Positions 25,075 to 33,284 of a DNA stretch of 39,045 nt are shown here, piece by piece. Numbering within the stretch: the first letter of the stretch is position 1; each line of letters starts with the position of its first letter. The notes beneath the pieces are model-generated. The model worked only from the letters and a program-made list of their open reading frames with translations, ran no database searches and had not been told where the DNA came from. This DNA comes from Oscillospiraceae bacterium (GTDB lineage: Bacteria > Bacillota > Clostridia > Oscillospirales > Oscillospiraceae): positions 1 through 39,045 of the forward strand of contig JAFTGE010000110.1 in NCBI GenBank assembly GCA_017458085.1, in the 5' to 3' direction. Both the position numbers and the translations under genes were made by a program.

Positions 25075-25152
25075 TCACGACCCACCGCACAGGACGGGCC
25101 GCTTTACGACAGGTCTCCACACTGCCGCACCCTGAGCCACAGGGATGAACAC
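25075..25152 (-). CDS. Possible 25-residue leader peptide upstream of the ABC ATPase
   Basis: GTG at 25152 begins VFIPVAQGAAVWRPV and ends after 25 codons, 39 nt before the ATPase start. A near-perfect AAGGAGG stands just upstream, although only 2 nt from the GTG, which is too close to be ideal. It has no matches that I recognise. It could be a leader peptide, or the Shine-Dalgarno-like motif may be chance. Confidence 0.22.
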   Translation of the reverse strand: MFIPVAQGAAVWRPVVKRPVLCGGS

Positions 25153-25234
25153 TTCCTCCTTATTAAAGCTGTGCGCGGCATTTTGTGGAGTGCCGGGCAC
25201 GCAGTCAGATTGTGGGCCGTAAAAACCCGTATAT

Positions 25235-25263
25235 AGTATACAGGATGGCGGGGCCCAGGGCAA
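25235..25263 (-). promoter_or_regulatory. Sigma-A promoter of the ABC ATPase gene
   Basis: On the minus strand, TTGCCC, 17 nt, TATACT. It implies an untranslated leader of roughly 190 nt. The whole 359-bp region 25036-25394 between the two divergent genes contains this promoter, a possible short leader ORF (25075-25152) and nothing else that I can support. Confidence 0.68.
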
Positions 25264-25394
25264 GAAAAAAAAGATTTTTATAAGTTTGGCACGAATTTCC
25301 AAGCCCTTTTTTGTGCACCTTGCGCCGCACACCCGGCATATTCCCCGGGCCTTGGGCATATCATTCAGGGAAAGACTTTGGGGGGTGGGATGAT

Positions 25395-26672
25395 TTGCGC
25401 ATCTTACGTTTGGGAAGCACGGGCCCGGCGGTGGCGCTGCTGCAGCTGGCGCTGAACCGGGCGGGACACGGCGAGCTTGACACGGACGGGATCTTCGGCC
25501 CGCTGACCGAGGCGGCGCTGCGCTGCTTTCAGCGGGAGGCAGGCATCGCCGCCGACGGGGTGGCCGGCCGGGAAACCCACCGGGCGATCCTGCCCTGGTA
25601 CACCGGCTACCGCATCCACCGCATCCGCGCCGGCGACACGTTTTACTCCATCGCCCAGCGCTACGGCAGCAGCGTGGAGGCGCTGCGCCTGGCAAACCCC
25701 GACGCGCAGGAGCTGAACCTCCGCCCCGGCCAGTCCTTGGTGGTGCCGCTGGGCTTTTCGGTGGTGCCCACGACGATCCCCTGGTTTTCCGCGCTGGTGG
25801 GCTACTGCGTGCGCGGTCTGCAGGCCCGCTACCCCTTCCTGTCCGCCGGCGAGGTGGGCAAAAGCGTTATGGGCCGTCCCCTCTGGCGGCTGAGTCTCGG
25901 CCGCGGGGATAACCGCGTGCTCTATCACGCCACGCACCACGCCAACGAATGGATCTGCACGCCGCTGCTGCTGAAATTTGCCGAGGAGCTGGCGGCGGCC
26001 TTTGCCGCGGGCGACAGCATTGCCGGGCAGAGCGCGGCGGCGCTGCTGGAGCGTACGGCGCTGTTTCTGATCCCGGCGGTCAATCCCGACGGGATGGACC
26101 TGGTGACGGGAGAATTGCAGTCCGGGGAGTTTTACCGTCAGGCCACACGCATTGCGGCGGCCTATCCGCGCTTTGCCTTCCCCAACGACTGGAAGGCCAA
26201 TATCCGCGGCACCGATCTCAATCTCCAGTACCCCGCCGGGTGGGAGATGGCGCGGCAGATCAAGTATGCCCAGGGCATCGTCTCCCCCGCACCGGCGGAT
26301 TACGTGGGGCCTGCGCCCCTTTCCGCGCCGGAGAGCCGCGCCATGTACGATTATACCCTGGCGCTGGGCCCGGACCTGACCCTGTCCTACCACACGCAGG
26401 GCGAGGTCATCTACTGGCGCTACGGCAACCAGGAGCCGCCCCGCGCCCGCGCGATCGGAGAACGACTCGCGGCGGTATCGGGTTACGCGCTGGCCGACGT
26501 GCCCTTTGATTCCGGCTTTGCCGGGTACAAGGACTGGTTCATTGACGCCTTCAACCGGCCCGGCTACACCGTGGAGGCGGGCCTGGGCGTCAACCCCCTG
26601 CCGATCGCAGATTTTGACGGCATCTATCGCGCCAACCTCCCGCTGCTGGTCACTGCCGCTATGGTGACGTGA
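25395..26672 (+). CDS. PG-binding/LysM/M14 metallopeptidase (gamma-D-glutamyl-diamino acid endopeptidase type)
   Basis: 425 residues from TTG 25395, which follows GGGGTGGGA; the frame upstream has no better start. Domains in order are a peptidoglycan-binding domain (about 4-65), one LysM (73-118, IRAGDTFYSIAQRYG) and an M14 zinc carboxypeptidase domain (about 130-425). Zinc ligands are His182 and Glu185 (HHANEW) and His333 (SYHTQGE), and the catalytic Glu is Glu394 (YTVEAGLG). The layout resembles endopeptidase I of Bacillus sphaericus and YqgT, which cut the D-Glu-diaminopimelate bond in peptide stems. There is no signal peptide, as in those sporulation-related enzymes, so action on spore or recycled peptidoglycan is plausible. 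Confidence 0.87.
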   Translation: MRILRLGSTGPAVALLQLALNRAGHGELDTDGIFGPLTEAALRCFQREAGIAADGVAGRETHRAILPWYTGYRIHRIRAGDTFYSIAQRYGSSVEALRLANPDAQELNLRPGQSLVVPLGFSVVPTTIPWFSALVGYCVRGLQARYPFLSAGEVGKSVMGRPLWRLSLGRGDNRVLYHATHHANEWICTPLLLKFAEELAAAFAAGDSIAGQSAAALLERTALFLIPAVNPDGMDLVTGELQSGEFYRQATRIAAAYPRFAFPNDWKANIRGTDLNLQYPAGWEMARQIKYAQGIVSPAPADYVGPAPLSAPESRAMYDYTLALGPDLTLSYHTQGEVIYWRYGNQEPPRARAIGERLAAVSGYALADVPFDSGFAGYKDWFIDAFNRPGYTVEAGLGVNPLPIADFDGIYRANLPLLVTAAMVT

Positions 26673-26684
26673 ACGCATAAAAAA

Positions 26685-26713
26685 AGACCTGACGGTTTTA
26701 TCCCGTCAGGTCT
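26685..26713. terminator. Terminator after the M14 peptidase gene
   Basis: AGACCTGACGG-TTTTAT-CCCGTCAGGTCT with an A-run before it. The same 29 bases recur exactly at 26891-26919. Confidence 0.85.
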
Positions 26714-26740
26714 CAATGTGTCGACAAACCTCAAAAAGAG

Positions 26741-26867
26741 CGTCATTCCGAGCCAGTGTCGCAACACTGGCGTGGGAATCCGTTCTCCGGTATAGTGCTG
26801 GAAATATGCGGCTTTCGGGGAATACGGATTGCCACACCAGTGACACGGTCACTGGTTCGCAATGACG
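26741..26867. repeat. MITE-like palindromic element of about 127 bp
   Basis: The ends are inverted repeats: CGTCATTCCGAGCCAGTG on the left and CACTGGTTCGCAATGACG on the right (16 of 18 match when one is inverted). Each end also forms its own hairpin (CCAGTG/CACTGG and ACCAGTGAC/GTCACTGGT). Inner stretches GGGAATCCG and CGGATTGCC pair imperfectly. No coding sequence is present. The right half plus flank (26832-26885) recurs at 33226-33281. Confidence 0.72.
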
Positions 26868-26890
26868 ATGGGTACTTCGTCTACAGTCTG

Positions 26891-26919
26891 AGACCTGACG
26901 GTTTTATCCCGTCAGGTCT
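26891..26919. terminator. Terminator after the D,D-carboxypeptidase gene, identical to that at 26685
   Basis: An exact second copy of the 29-base hairpin. It lies 17 bases from the stop codon of the minus-strand gene and is followed by TTTT on the plus strand. Confidence 0.82.
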
Positions 26920-26935
26920 TTTGCGTTATGTAGGA

Positions 26936-28399
26936 TCAATCCTTCTCGTCGTCGAAGAACTCGCTGATATCGGCGGAAAAGTCATAGCGGTCGGCGGGGC
27001 TGGTCAGATCGTAATCCACCCGCTGGCGGCGGAGCTTTTCCTCCTCCCGGCGGCGCTGCTCGGCACGGCGGCGCTCCCGGAGATGCTTCTTGCGCAGGCG
27101 GCGATAGCGCATCACCAGCGCCAGATAAATCACCATAAACACCAGCAGAATCACGATCAGCGCGATGACCCAGCCCTTGCTGAGGATCTCGCCCACGCGC
27201 TGGCGGAGGTAAGAGCTGCGGGACAGCTCAATGGCGGAGCTGTTGATGAGCTTTGTGGTGCCGTAAACCGTACCGTTTACGGAGACCCGGATCTCGCCCA
27301 GCACCGTCCCCGCCGAAAGCGGCGCGGTCAGCTGATCGCTGTAGAGGGTGACCTCCCGCTGCACGTCCTCATCGGCGATGTCGTTGGGCAGCAGGGCGGA
27401 AATGCTGTCCGCGGGGCGGATCATCGCCACCGCGTCCCCGTCGGCCAGGTCCACGTCCATGCGGGTAATGACCTCGTTGGCGCTGAGCAGATTGCGGTAG
27501 GAGAAGTTGTCAAAGGCCCAGTCGTAGAGGGTGCGGCTGTCGATGAAGTTATAATAATCCTCGATGTTGGCGTTGAGCGCGCCGTCACAGCCCATGGCCA
27601 CGGCCAGCAGGCTCACGCCGCCCCGCGTGGCGGTGGAGACCAGACAGTAGCCCGCGGCGCGGGTATAGCCGGTCTTGCCGCCGCTGGCGCCCTCGTAGAG
27701 ATAGCGGCCGCCGTTGGAGTAGATGGAGGTGATGTTGATGAGTGCGTTGGAGTTGCCGATGGGCTCGCCAAAATTCACGGCGGCGCAGTCGGCCTGGTAA
27801 GAGGTGGTGTTGCTGATCTCCATGAACAGGGGGTACTGCATGGCCGCGGCGAAGATCAGATACTGGTCATAGGCGGAGCTGTAGTGCCCCTCGGCGGGCA
27901 GACCGTTGGTATTGACAAAGTGGGTGTTGGCGCAGCCGAGCGCGGCGGCCTTCTGGTTCATCTGGTCGACAAAGCCGCTGATGCTGCCGGCCAGATAGCG
28001 GCCGAGAATGTTGCAGGCTTCGTTGGCCGACTGGAGCAGCGCGCAGTAGAGCAGATCCTTCACCGAGATCTCCACGCCCGGCGTGATGCCGGAGGTGCTG
28101 GAGTCATCCTCCATCCCCTGGCGGCAGTCGTCCTGGGCGATGACCATATCCTCCAGGCTGATGCGCCCGGCGTCCAGCGCCTCCAGCGTCAAAAGCACGG
28201 TCATCACCTTGGTCAGGCTGGCGGGGGCGCGCTCCTCATGCTCATTCAGCCCGTAGAGCAGCCGCCCGGAGGCGAGGTCGACAATGACCGCCGCCTTGCC
28301 GTTGAGCGAGGGCGCCTCCAGCGCGTACGCCGTGGGCGCGGCCAGTGTCAGCAGCAGACACAGCAGCAGGATCAGGGGAAAAATTCGGAATTTTTTCAT
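26936..28399 (-). CDS. D-alanyl-D-alanine carboxypeptidase, DacF-like (S11)
   Basis: 487 residues from ATG 28399, preceded by GGGAGAG; the upstream in-frame start lacks a ribosome site. A signal peptide covers residues 1-27. The serine peptidase triad of low-weight penicillin-binding proteins is complete: Ser61-x-x-Lys64 (SLTK), Ser124-Ala-Asn126 (SAN) and Lys242-Thr-Gly (KTGYT). It trims the last D-Ala of peptidoglycan pentapeptides outside the cell. The C-terminus has a real membrane segment (GWVIALIVILLVFMVIYLAL) followed by an Arg/Lys/Glu-rich tail of about 65 residues ending in DISEFFDDEKD, presumably cytoplasmic. Most relatives have only an amphipathic anchor. Confidence 0.92.
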   Translation of the reverse strand: MKKFRIFPLILLLCLLLTLAAPTAYALEAPSLNGKAAVIVDLASGRLLYGLNEHEERAPASLTKVMTVLLTLEALDAGRISLEDMVIAQDDCRQGMEDDSSTSGITPGVEISVKDLLYCALLQSANEACNILGRYLAGSISGFVDQMNQKAAALGCANTHFVNTNGLPAEGHYSSAYDQYLIFAAAMQYPLFMEISNTTSYQADCAAVNFGEPIGNSNALINITSIYSNGGRYLYEGASGGKTGYTRAAGYCLVSTATRGGVSLLAVAMGCDGALNANIEDYYNFIDSRTLYDWAFDNFSYRNLLSANEVITRMDVDLADGDAVAMIRPADSISALLPNDIADEDVQREVTLYSDQLTAPLSAGTVLGEIRVSVNGTVYGTTKLINSSAIELSRSSYLRQRVGEILSKGWVIALIVILLVFMVIYLALVMRYRRLRKKHLRERRRAEQRRREEEKLRRQRVDYDLTSPADRYDFSADISEFFDDEKD

Positions 28400-28486
28400 T
28401 TTGCTCTCCCGTTTTCTCAGGAATAATGGTATGATAAGAGAAAGGCAGAACAGGCCGGCTTCTCTATATAAACAGTCATACATTAG

Positions 28487-28515
28487 ATTATACTGTTTTT
28501 GTGGAGAAAAAGCAA
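28487..28515 (-). promoter_or_regulatory. Sigma-A promoter of the D,D-carboxypeptidase gene
   Basis: On the minus strand, TTGCTT, 17 nt, TATAAT, about 80 nt before the gene's ATG. Confidence 0.65.
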
Positions 28516-28563
28516 GAAAGAAGTCGACGCCGGAAACCAGACGCGAAAAATCGGAGAAACGCT

Positions 28564-29247
28564 ATGAAAATTCTTGTTGTGGACGATGAAAAGCTGCTCG
28601 TCAAGGGCATCAAATTCAACCTCGAAAACGAGGGCTATACCGTGGACGCCTGCTACGACGGCGAAAGCGCCGTGGCCATGGCCCGCTCCGGCGCGTACGA
28701 TCTGATCATCCTGGATCTGATGATGCCGAAAAAGGACGGACTGGAGGCCTGCCAGGAGATCCGCGGCTTTTCCACCGTGCCCATCATCATGCTCACCGCC
28801 CGCAGCGAGGACGCCGACAAGCTCATGGGCTTTGAGTCCGGCGCGGACGATTACCTGACCAAGCCCTTCAACATTCTCGAGCTCAAGGCCCGCGTGCGCG
28901 CCCTGCTGCGCCGGGCCTCCATCGCCGCGGCCCCCGCCGAATCCGAGACGCGCCTGAACTGCGGCCACATCACCCTGGACGAGCAGCTGCGCAGCGCCTT
29001 TAAAAACGGGCAGGAGGTGGAGCTGACGATGAAGGAGTTCGACCTGATGCTGTTTTTGATGAAAAATCCCGGCAAGGTCTTCTCCCGGGAGAGCCTGCTG
29101 GATCTGGTATGGGGCTATGACTATCTGGGCGACACCCGCACCGTGGACGTGCATATCCGCCGCCTGCGCGAAAAGCTGGAGCTGAACCCCGCCCAGCCGC
29201 AGGTCATCATTACCAAGTGGGGAGTGGGCTACTACCTTGCAAAGTAA
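28564..29247 (+). CDS. Response regulator, OmpR/PhoB family
   Basis: 227 residues from ATG 28564 with GGAGAAA upstream. The receiver domain has the acidic pair VVDDE, the phosphorylation site Asp51 (IILDLMMPKKDG) and the switch region KPFNILELKARVRALLRR. The DNA-binding winged helix covers the C-terminal 100 residues (LTMKEFDLMLFLMKNPGKVF, YLGDTRTVDVHIRRLREKL). The kinase gene overlaps its end by 11 nt, so the two form one unit. Targets are unknown; the family ranges from cell-wall to phosphate control. Confidence 0.94.
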   Translation: MKILVVDDEKLLVKGIKFNLENEGYTVDACYDGESAVAMARSGAYDLIILDLMMPKKDGLEACQEIRGFSTVPIIMLTARSEDADKLMGFESGADDYLTKPFNILELKARVRALLRRASIAAAPAESETRLNCGHITLDEQLRSAFKNGQEVELTMKEFDLMLFLMKNPGKVFSRESLLDLVWGYDYLGDTRTVDVHIRRLREKLELNPAQPQVIITKWGVGYYLAK

Positions 29248-30637
29248 ACGGCTGATCAACACCGGCAGCATCCGTTTCCGCTTCTTCGCCTTTATCGGGA
29301 TGCTGCTGGCGGTCCTGCTTCTGCTGCTGAATATCTATCCCTATGTGACAACAAAGGAAGCGGTGTACCAGGAAAAAGAAAAGTCCATGGAGACGCAGGC
29401 TGCGACGCTCTCCTCCGCGCTGTCAGGGCTGGACAGACCCGACCAGGAGAGCGTGGCCGAGGTGCTGCGTCTGCTGGACGTGCGGGACTATGACCGCATT
29501 CTCATTGCCGACAGCGAGGGCCGTGTCATCTACAATTCCGGCAGCGGCGAGGGCCTGATGGCCGACCTTCAGACCGCGCTGGCCGGAAAGACGGTCTTCC
29601 GCTCCGTCCTCAAGGGGGAGAGCTTTAACAGCAGCTACTCCATCCCCCTGAGCAGCCAGGGCACCATCACGGGCGCTGTATATATCAGCGAAACCGACGC
29701 CGAACGCGGCCAGATCCTGCACGATCTGCAGTTTCAGATCCGCACCGTGTCGCTGATTATTGCGCTTGCGGCGCTGGCCATGGCGGTGGTATACTCGTCG
29801 CTGGTGCTGCGCAAGCTGCGGCAGCTGTCCGCGTCCATGCGCATTGTGGCCGGAGGCGACTACAGCCACCGGATGGCCACGGCCGGAACCGACGAGCTGG
29901 CCGAGCTCGGCAACGAGTTCAACACCCTCACCGCGCGCCTGGCCGACACCGAACGGCAGCGCCGCCGCTTCGTCTCCGACGCCAGCCACGAGCTGAAAAC
30001 ACCGCTGGCCTCCATCCGGCTTCTGTCCGACAGCATCGTGCAGAACGAGAACATGGACACCGACACCATCCGCGAATTCGTCACCGACATCGGCAACGAG
30101 GCCGAGCGGCTCCAGCGCACGACGGAAAAGCTGCTGGATCTGTCGCGGCTGGACGACGACATCCACATCGTGCCGGAGCCGGTGGACGTCAAACAGTCGG
30201 CGCTCGACGCGCTGGTCTTCCTGCGGCCCCTGGCCCAGGAGCGCAATGTCCATCTGCGCGCGGCGCTGGACGACGGCTGCGTTGTCCTGGCCACGGCCGA
30301 CGACATGTTCCACATTATCTTTAACCTCATGGAAAACGCCATCAAGTATAACGTTCCCGACGGCAGCGTCAATATCAGCCTGCACGCGGCGGATGAAACG
30401 GTGGAATTTGCCGTGGAGGACACGGGCATCGGCATCCCGGAGGAGGAACGCTACAACATCTTCTCCCGCTTCTACCGGGTGGACAAGGCCCGCTCCCGCG
30501 AACACGGCGGCAGCGGCCTGGGTCTGAGCATTGTGCACGACGCGGTCAAGGCGCACGGCGGCACCATCGCCGTCGGGCCGAACAAGCCCCAGGGCTCCCG
30601 CTTCATTGTGACCTTCCCCCGCTACAGCATGGAATGA
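29237..30637 (+). CDS. Sensor histidine kinase with HAMP domain
   Basis: 466 residues from a TTG inside the end of the regulator gene, with GGAGTGGG upstream. Two membrane segments (about 17-34 and 171-191) bracket an extracytoplasmic sensor domain of about 135 residues. A HAMP domain follows (192-243), then the H-box FVSDASHELKTPLASI with phospho-acceptor His251, the N-box LMENAIKYN and the G-boxes VEDTGIGIPEEER and GGSGLGLSIV. It should phosphorylate the response regulator encoded just before it. The sensor part gives no clue to the signal. Confidence 0.94.
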   Translation: MQSKRLINTGSIRFRFFAFIGMLLAVLLLLLNIYPYVTTKEAVYQEKEKSMETQAATLSSALSGLDRPDQESVAEVLRLLDVRDYDRILIADSEGRVIYNSGSGEGLMADLQTALAGKTVFRSVLKGESFNSSYSIPLSSQGTITGAVYISETDAERGQILHDLQFQIRTVSLIIALAALAMAVVYSSLVLRKLRQLSASMRIVAGGDYSHRMATAGTDELAELGNEFNTLTARLADTERQRRRFVSDASHELKTPLASIRLLSDSIVQNENMDTDTIREFVTDIGNEAERLQRTTEKLLDLSRLDDDIHIVPEPVDVKQSALDALVFLRPLAQERNVHLRAALDDGCVVLATADDMFHIIFNLMENAIKYNVPDGSVNISLHAADETVEFAVEDTGIGIPEEERYNIFSRFYRVDKARSREHGGSGLGLSIVHDAVKAHGGTIAVGPNKPQGSRFIVTFPRYSME

Positions 30638-30672
30638 TTTTGTTTATTGTATAGAAAGGACATACACGACCC

Positions 30673-31746
30673 ATGAACAACATCGCACGTATTCGTCAGC
30701 AGCTCATCGAGAGAAACCTGGACGCCGTCCTGATCACCGACGAGAAGAACCAGCGCTATGCCGCGGGCTTTCCCTTCACCGACGGCGCGGTGCTGGTCGG
30801 CCGGGAAAAGGCTTTCCTGCTCACCGACTCCCGCTACATTGAGGCTGCCGAGACCGCCGTGGACGAGCTTGTCACCGTCCGGCTCTTTGATCGGGAACAG
30901 CCTCTGCGCAAGCTGTTAAAGGATGCCCTTCATGAGATGGGCGCCGTACGCGTGGCCGCAGAGGACCAGAATCTCAGTCACGCGGGCTTTGTCGGTTGGG
31001 AGAAGGCGCTGGGGCTGGAGCTTCTGGGCGCCGGTGATCTGTTTTCCGTGCTGCGTGCGGTCAAGAGCGAGGAGGAAATTGCCTCTATGCGCGCCGCCCA
31101 GCGCATCAGTGAGCAGGCGCTGGAGGAAGTGCTGCATATCATCCGGCCCGGCATGACCGAGCGCGAGGTCGCGGCAGAGCTGGTCTACCGGATGCTGCTG
31201 CACGGCGCGGAGGGCAACTCCTTCGACCCCATCGTGGTCACCGGCACCAAGACCAGCATGCCCCACGGCGTGCCCGGCGACAAGGTGATCCAGGCCGGCG
31301 ACTTTGTGACCATGGACTTCGGCTGCCTCAAGGACGGCTACTGCTCCGATATGACCCGTACCGTGGCCGTCGGCTCCGCCACCGACGAGATGCGCACCGT
31401 CTATGACACGGTGCTCAAGGCGCAGCTGGCCGGGATCGCCGCCGCCCGCGCCGGGATTCCCGGCCAGGCCATCGATGCGGCCGCACGCAAGGTCATTACC
31501 GACGCCGGCTTCGGCCCCTACTTCGGCCACGGCTTCGGCCATTGCCTCGGCCTCGACATCCATGAGCCGCCCTTCGCCAGTCCCAGCGGCGAGGCCCTTA
31601 TGCCTGCCGGCTGCCTCAGCTCCGCCGAGCCCGGCATCTATATCCCCGGACGCTTCGGCGTGCGCATCGAGGACGTCATGATCATCCGCGCCGACGGCGC
31701 CGAGGTCATCACCAAGGCCCCCAAGATGGAACTGATCATTCTTTGA
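30673..31746 (+). CDS. Xaa-Pro aminopeptidase/dipeptidase (M24 family)
   Basis: 357 residues, the length of the short PepQ/PepP-type enzymes. The N-terminal creatinase-like domain (1-130) is followed by the pita-bread fold. The five metal ligands can be placed: Asp in VTMDFGCLKDG, Asp in YCSDMTRTV, His in GHGFGHCLGLDIHEPP, Glu in SAEPGIYIPG and Glu in RIEDVMII. It cleaves peptides with proline in the second position in the cytoplasm. AGAAAGGA lies upstream of the ATG. efp follows about 190 nt later but has its own promoter, the same gene order seen in many Firmicutes. Confidence 0.93.
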   Translation: MNNIARIRQQLIERNLDAVLITDEKNQRYAAGFPFTDGAVLVGREKAFLLTDSRYIEAAETAVDELVTVRLFDREQPLRKLLKDALHEMGAVRVAAEDQNLSHAGFVGWEKALGLELLGAGDLFSVLRAVKSEEEIASMRAAQRISEQALEEVLHIIRPGMTEREVAAELVYRMLLHGAEGNSFDPIVVTGTKTSMPHGVPGDKVIQAGDFVTMDFGCLKDGYCSDMTRTVAVGSATDEMRTVYDTVLKAQLAGIAAARAGIPGQAIDAAARKVITDAGFGPYFGHGFGHCLGLDIHEPPFASPSGEALMPAGCLSSAEPGIYIPGRFGVRIEDVMIIRADGAEVITKAPKMELIIL

Positions 31747-31850
31747 GTTTGGAGTTTGGAGTGTGAAGTTATGGAGCGCCTTCGGCGCAAATCATACATA
31801 TCCGCGAAGCGGATGCCTCAACTCCACACTCCACCCTCAACACTCCACTC
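31745..31850. repeat. Short interspersed palindromic repeat with two internal hairpins
   Basis: The outer arms are built of GGAGT-type units (left GGAGTGTGAAGTT, right AACTCCACACTCC, 12 of 13 pair). Inside lie two perfect small hairpins, GCGCC-TTC-GGCGC and ATCCGC-GAA-GCGGAT, giving a cloverleaf-like fold. It begins within the stop codon of the aminopeptidase gene. No coding potential. Confidence 0.7.
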
Positions 31851-31863
31851 TGATAATTAGGGC

Positions 31864-31892
31864 TTGCAAAAAACGCATGTATCCTGTAAAAT
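31864..31892 (+). promoter_or_regulatory. Sigma-A promoter of efp
   Basis: TTGCAA, 17 nt, TAAAAT, about 40 nt before the efp ATG. Confidence 0.75.
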
Positions 31893-31933
31893 AATTGAGA
31901 TAATAATAAAACTACTTTCGGGAGGTCCCATTT

Positions 31934-32491
31934 ATGATTACAGCAGGCGATTTCAGAAACGGCGTTACCTTTGAGATGGACGGCCAGGTCATGCAGGTCG
32001 TCGAGTTCCAGCACGTCAAGCCCGGCAAGGGCGCGGCCTTCGTCCGCACCAAGATGAAGAACGTCATCACCGGCGCCGTCACAGAAACTTCCTTCAACCC
32101 CACCGCAAAGTTCGAGAACGCCACCGTCGACCGCGTCACGATGGAGTATCTCTACAACGACGGCGATCTCTACTACTTCATGAACCCCGAAACCTATGAC
32201 CAGGAGCCGGTCAACGCCTCCGTTCTGGGCGACAACTTCAAGTTCGTCAAGGAAAACATGGAGTGCACCATCTACTCCTACAAGGGCAAGGTGTTTAACG
32301 TGGAGCCGCCCTTCTTCGTGGAGCTTGAGGTCACCGAGACCGATCCGGGCTTTGCCGGCAACACCGCCACCAACGCCACCAAGCCCGCCACCGTGGAGAC
32401 CGGCGCCGAGATCAAGGTGCCCCTCTTTATCGAGCGCGGCGAGAAGATCAAGATCGACACCCGCACCGGCGAGTATCTGTCCAGGGCGTAA
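31934..32491 (+). CDS. efp: Translation elongation factor P
   Basis: 185 residues, exactly the family length, with GGGAGGT before the ATG. The N-terminal KOW-like domain carries [13 protein letters not shown] with Lys32 at the tip, the residue that is modified in many bacteria. The two OB domains follow, ending in the signature [23 protein letters not shown] binds between the P and E sites of the ribosome and relieves stalling at polyproline. The Pro-Gly-Lys-Gly loop is the usual form; which modification, if any, occurs cannot be told. Confidence 0.97.
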   Translation: MITAGDFRNGVTFEMDGQVMQVVEFQHVKPGKGAAFVRTKMKNVITGAVTETSFNPTAKFENATVDRVTMEYLYNDGDLYYFMNPETYDQEPVNASVLGDNFKFVKENMECTIYSYKGKVFNVEPPFFVELEVTETDPGFAGNTATNATKPATVETGAEIKVPLFIERGEKIKIDTRTGEYLSRA

Positions 32492-32507
32492 GAGGCCAAC
32501 AAACAGC

Positions 32508-32578
32508 GGGGCCGGTATTCCGGCCCCGGAGAGAAAGACAAGGTCATCGGTGGCTGCGCACCATGACTTTGTTTTTTT
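32508..32578 (+). terminator. Tandem hairpin and terminator after efp
   Basis: A first perfect hairpin GGGGCCGG-TATT-CCGGCCCC (32508-32527) has no T-run. A second stem, AAGGTCAT with GGTG inside, pairs with CACC and ATGACTTT (32540-32570) and is followed by GTTTTTTT, a good intrinsic terminator. Confidence 0.82.
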
Positions 32579-32620
32579 GGAAAGATTGTTATTTTTCCGT
32601 CAGCAAAAGGAGGATTTTCG

Positions 32621-33115
32621 ATGACAATTGTGGAAAAAGCGGCTTATCTGCGCGGTCTGACCGAGGGGCTCGGCGTGGACCCTGAAAGCAGAGAGGGCAG
32701 ACTTTGGGGCGCGCTCAACGATCTGCTGGCCGACATGGCCCATGAGATCGAGGATCTGCAAAGCGCGGACCTGGATCGCGCCGACGCGATCGAGGAGCTG
32801 GCCGACGAGCTGAGCTACCTGGAAGAGCTGGTGGACGCACCGGAGGATAGCGACGATGCAGACACCCCGTCCCCGCGGCCCGGCTGCCCCGGCTGCGGCG
32901 GGTGCTTTACCCGGGACGACGACTATGCCGATCTGCCGGAGGCGACGGAGGACGACGGGATCATTTACGACGCGGTCTGCCCGGTCTGCGGCCAGGAGAT
33001 CAGCTTTAGCGCCGAGGTCCTGGAGGAGGGCTCCATCGAATGCCCCGGCTGCGGGGAGATGCTGGAGTTCGATCTGGGCGACGACGACGAGGAAGCAGAC
33101 GCGTCCGAGGACTGA
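32621..33115 (+). CDS. CD1247-type protein with zinc-ribbon cysteines
   Basis: 164 residues with a strong AAAGGAGG site. The N-terminal 75 residues (VEKAAYLRGLTEGLGVDPES and the acidic helices after it) match a short domain found in many clostridial proteins of unknown function (CD1247 N-terminal type). The rest is acidic with Cys pairs: PGCPGCGGC (near 89), VCPVCG (near 121) and IECPGCGE (near 142), which look like one or two zinc ribbons. It is probably a cytoplasmic metal-binding adaptor. No enzymatic function can be proposed. Confidence 0.75.
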   Translation: MTIVEKAAYLRGLTEGLGVDPESREGRLWGALNDLLADMAHEIEDLQSADLDRADAIEELADELSYLEELVDAPEDSDDADTPSPRPGCPGCGGCFTRDDDYADLPEATEDDGIIYDAVCPVCGQEISFSAEVLEEGSIECPGCGEMLEFDLGDDDEEADASED

Positions 33116-33182
33116 TCGCCGGTAGATCAACCCGGTCTGCCCGGCTATGCACAGCGCCAAGGAAAACGGATTGCACCCTGAA

Positions 33183-33226
33183 GGGCGAACACACCCGCAG
33201 GGCGTACACACCCGCAGGGCGTACAC
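33183..33226. repeat. Short tandem repeat, 17-bp unit
   Basis: Two units of GGGCG(A/T)ACACACCCGCA differing at one base, plus a 10-base partial third unit, running straight into the half-copy of the MITE-like element. Confidence 0.75.
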
Positions 33227-33281
33227 CACACCAGTGACGTCGGTCACTGGTTCGCAATGCCAGATGGGTACTTTGTCTACA
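33226..33281. repeat. Half-copy of the MITE-like element
   Basis: CCACACCAGTGAC, a GGTCACTGGTTCGCAATG core and GATGGGTACTT(T)GTCTACA align with 26832-26885 with only about five differences. It contains the right-hand hairpin only; the left half is missing. Confidence 0.75.
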
Positions 33282-33284
33282 CGC

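Noticed and set aside
26756-28426. A 556-codon plus-strand frame opposite the D,D-carboxypeptidase
   Set aside because: Antisense to a protein with complete catalytic motifs and begins inside the MITE-like element.
33183-33226. Possible CRISPR array from the short repeats
   Set aside because: The 17-bp units are directly adjacent with no spacers and only two and a half copies exist.
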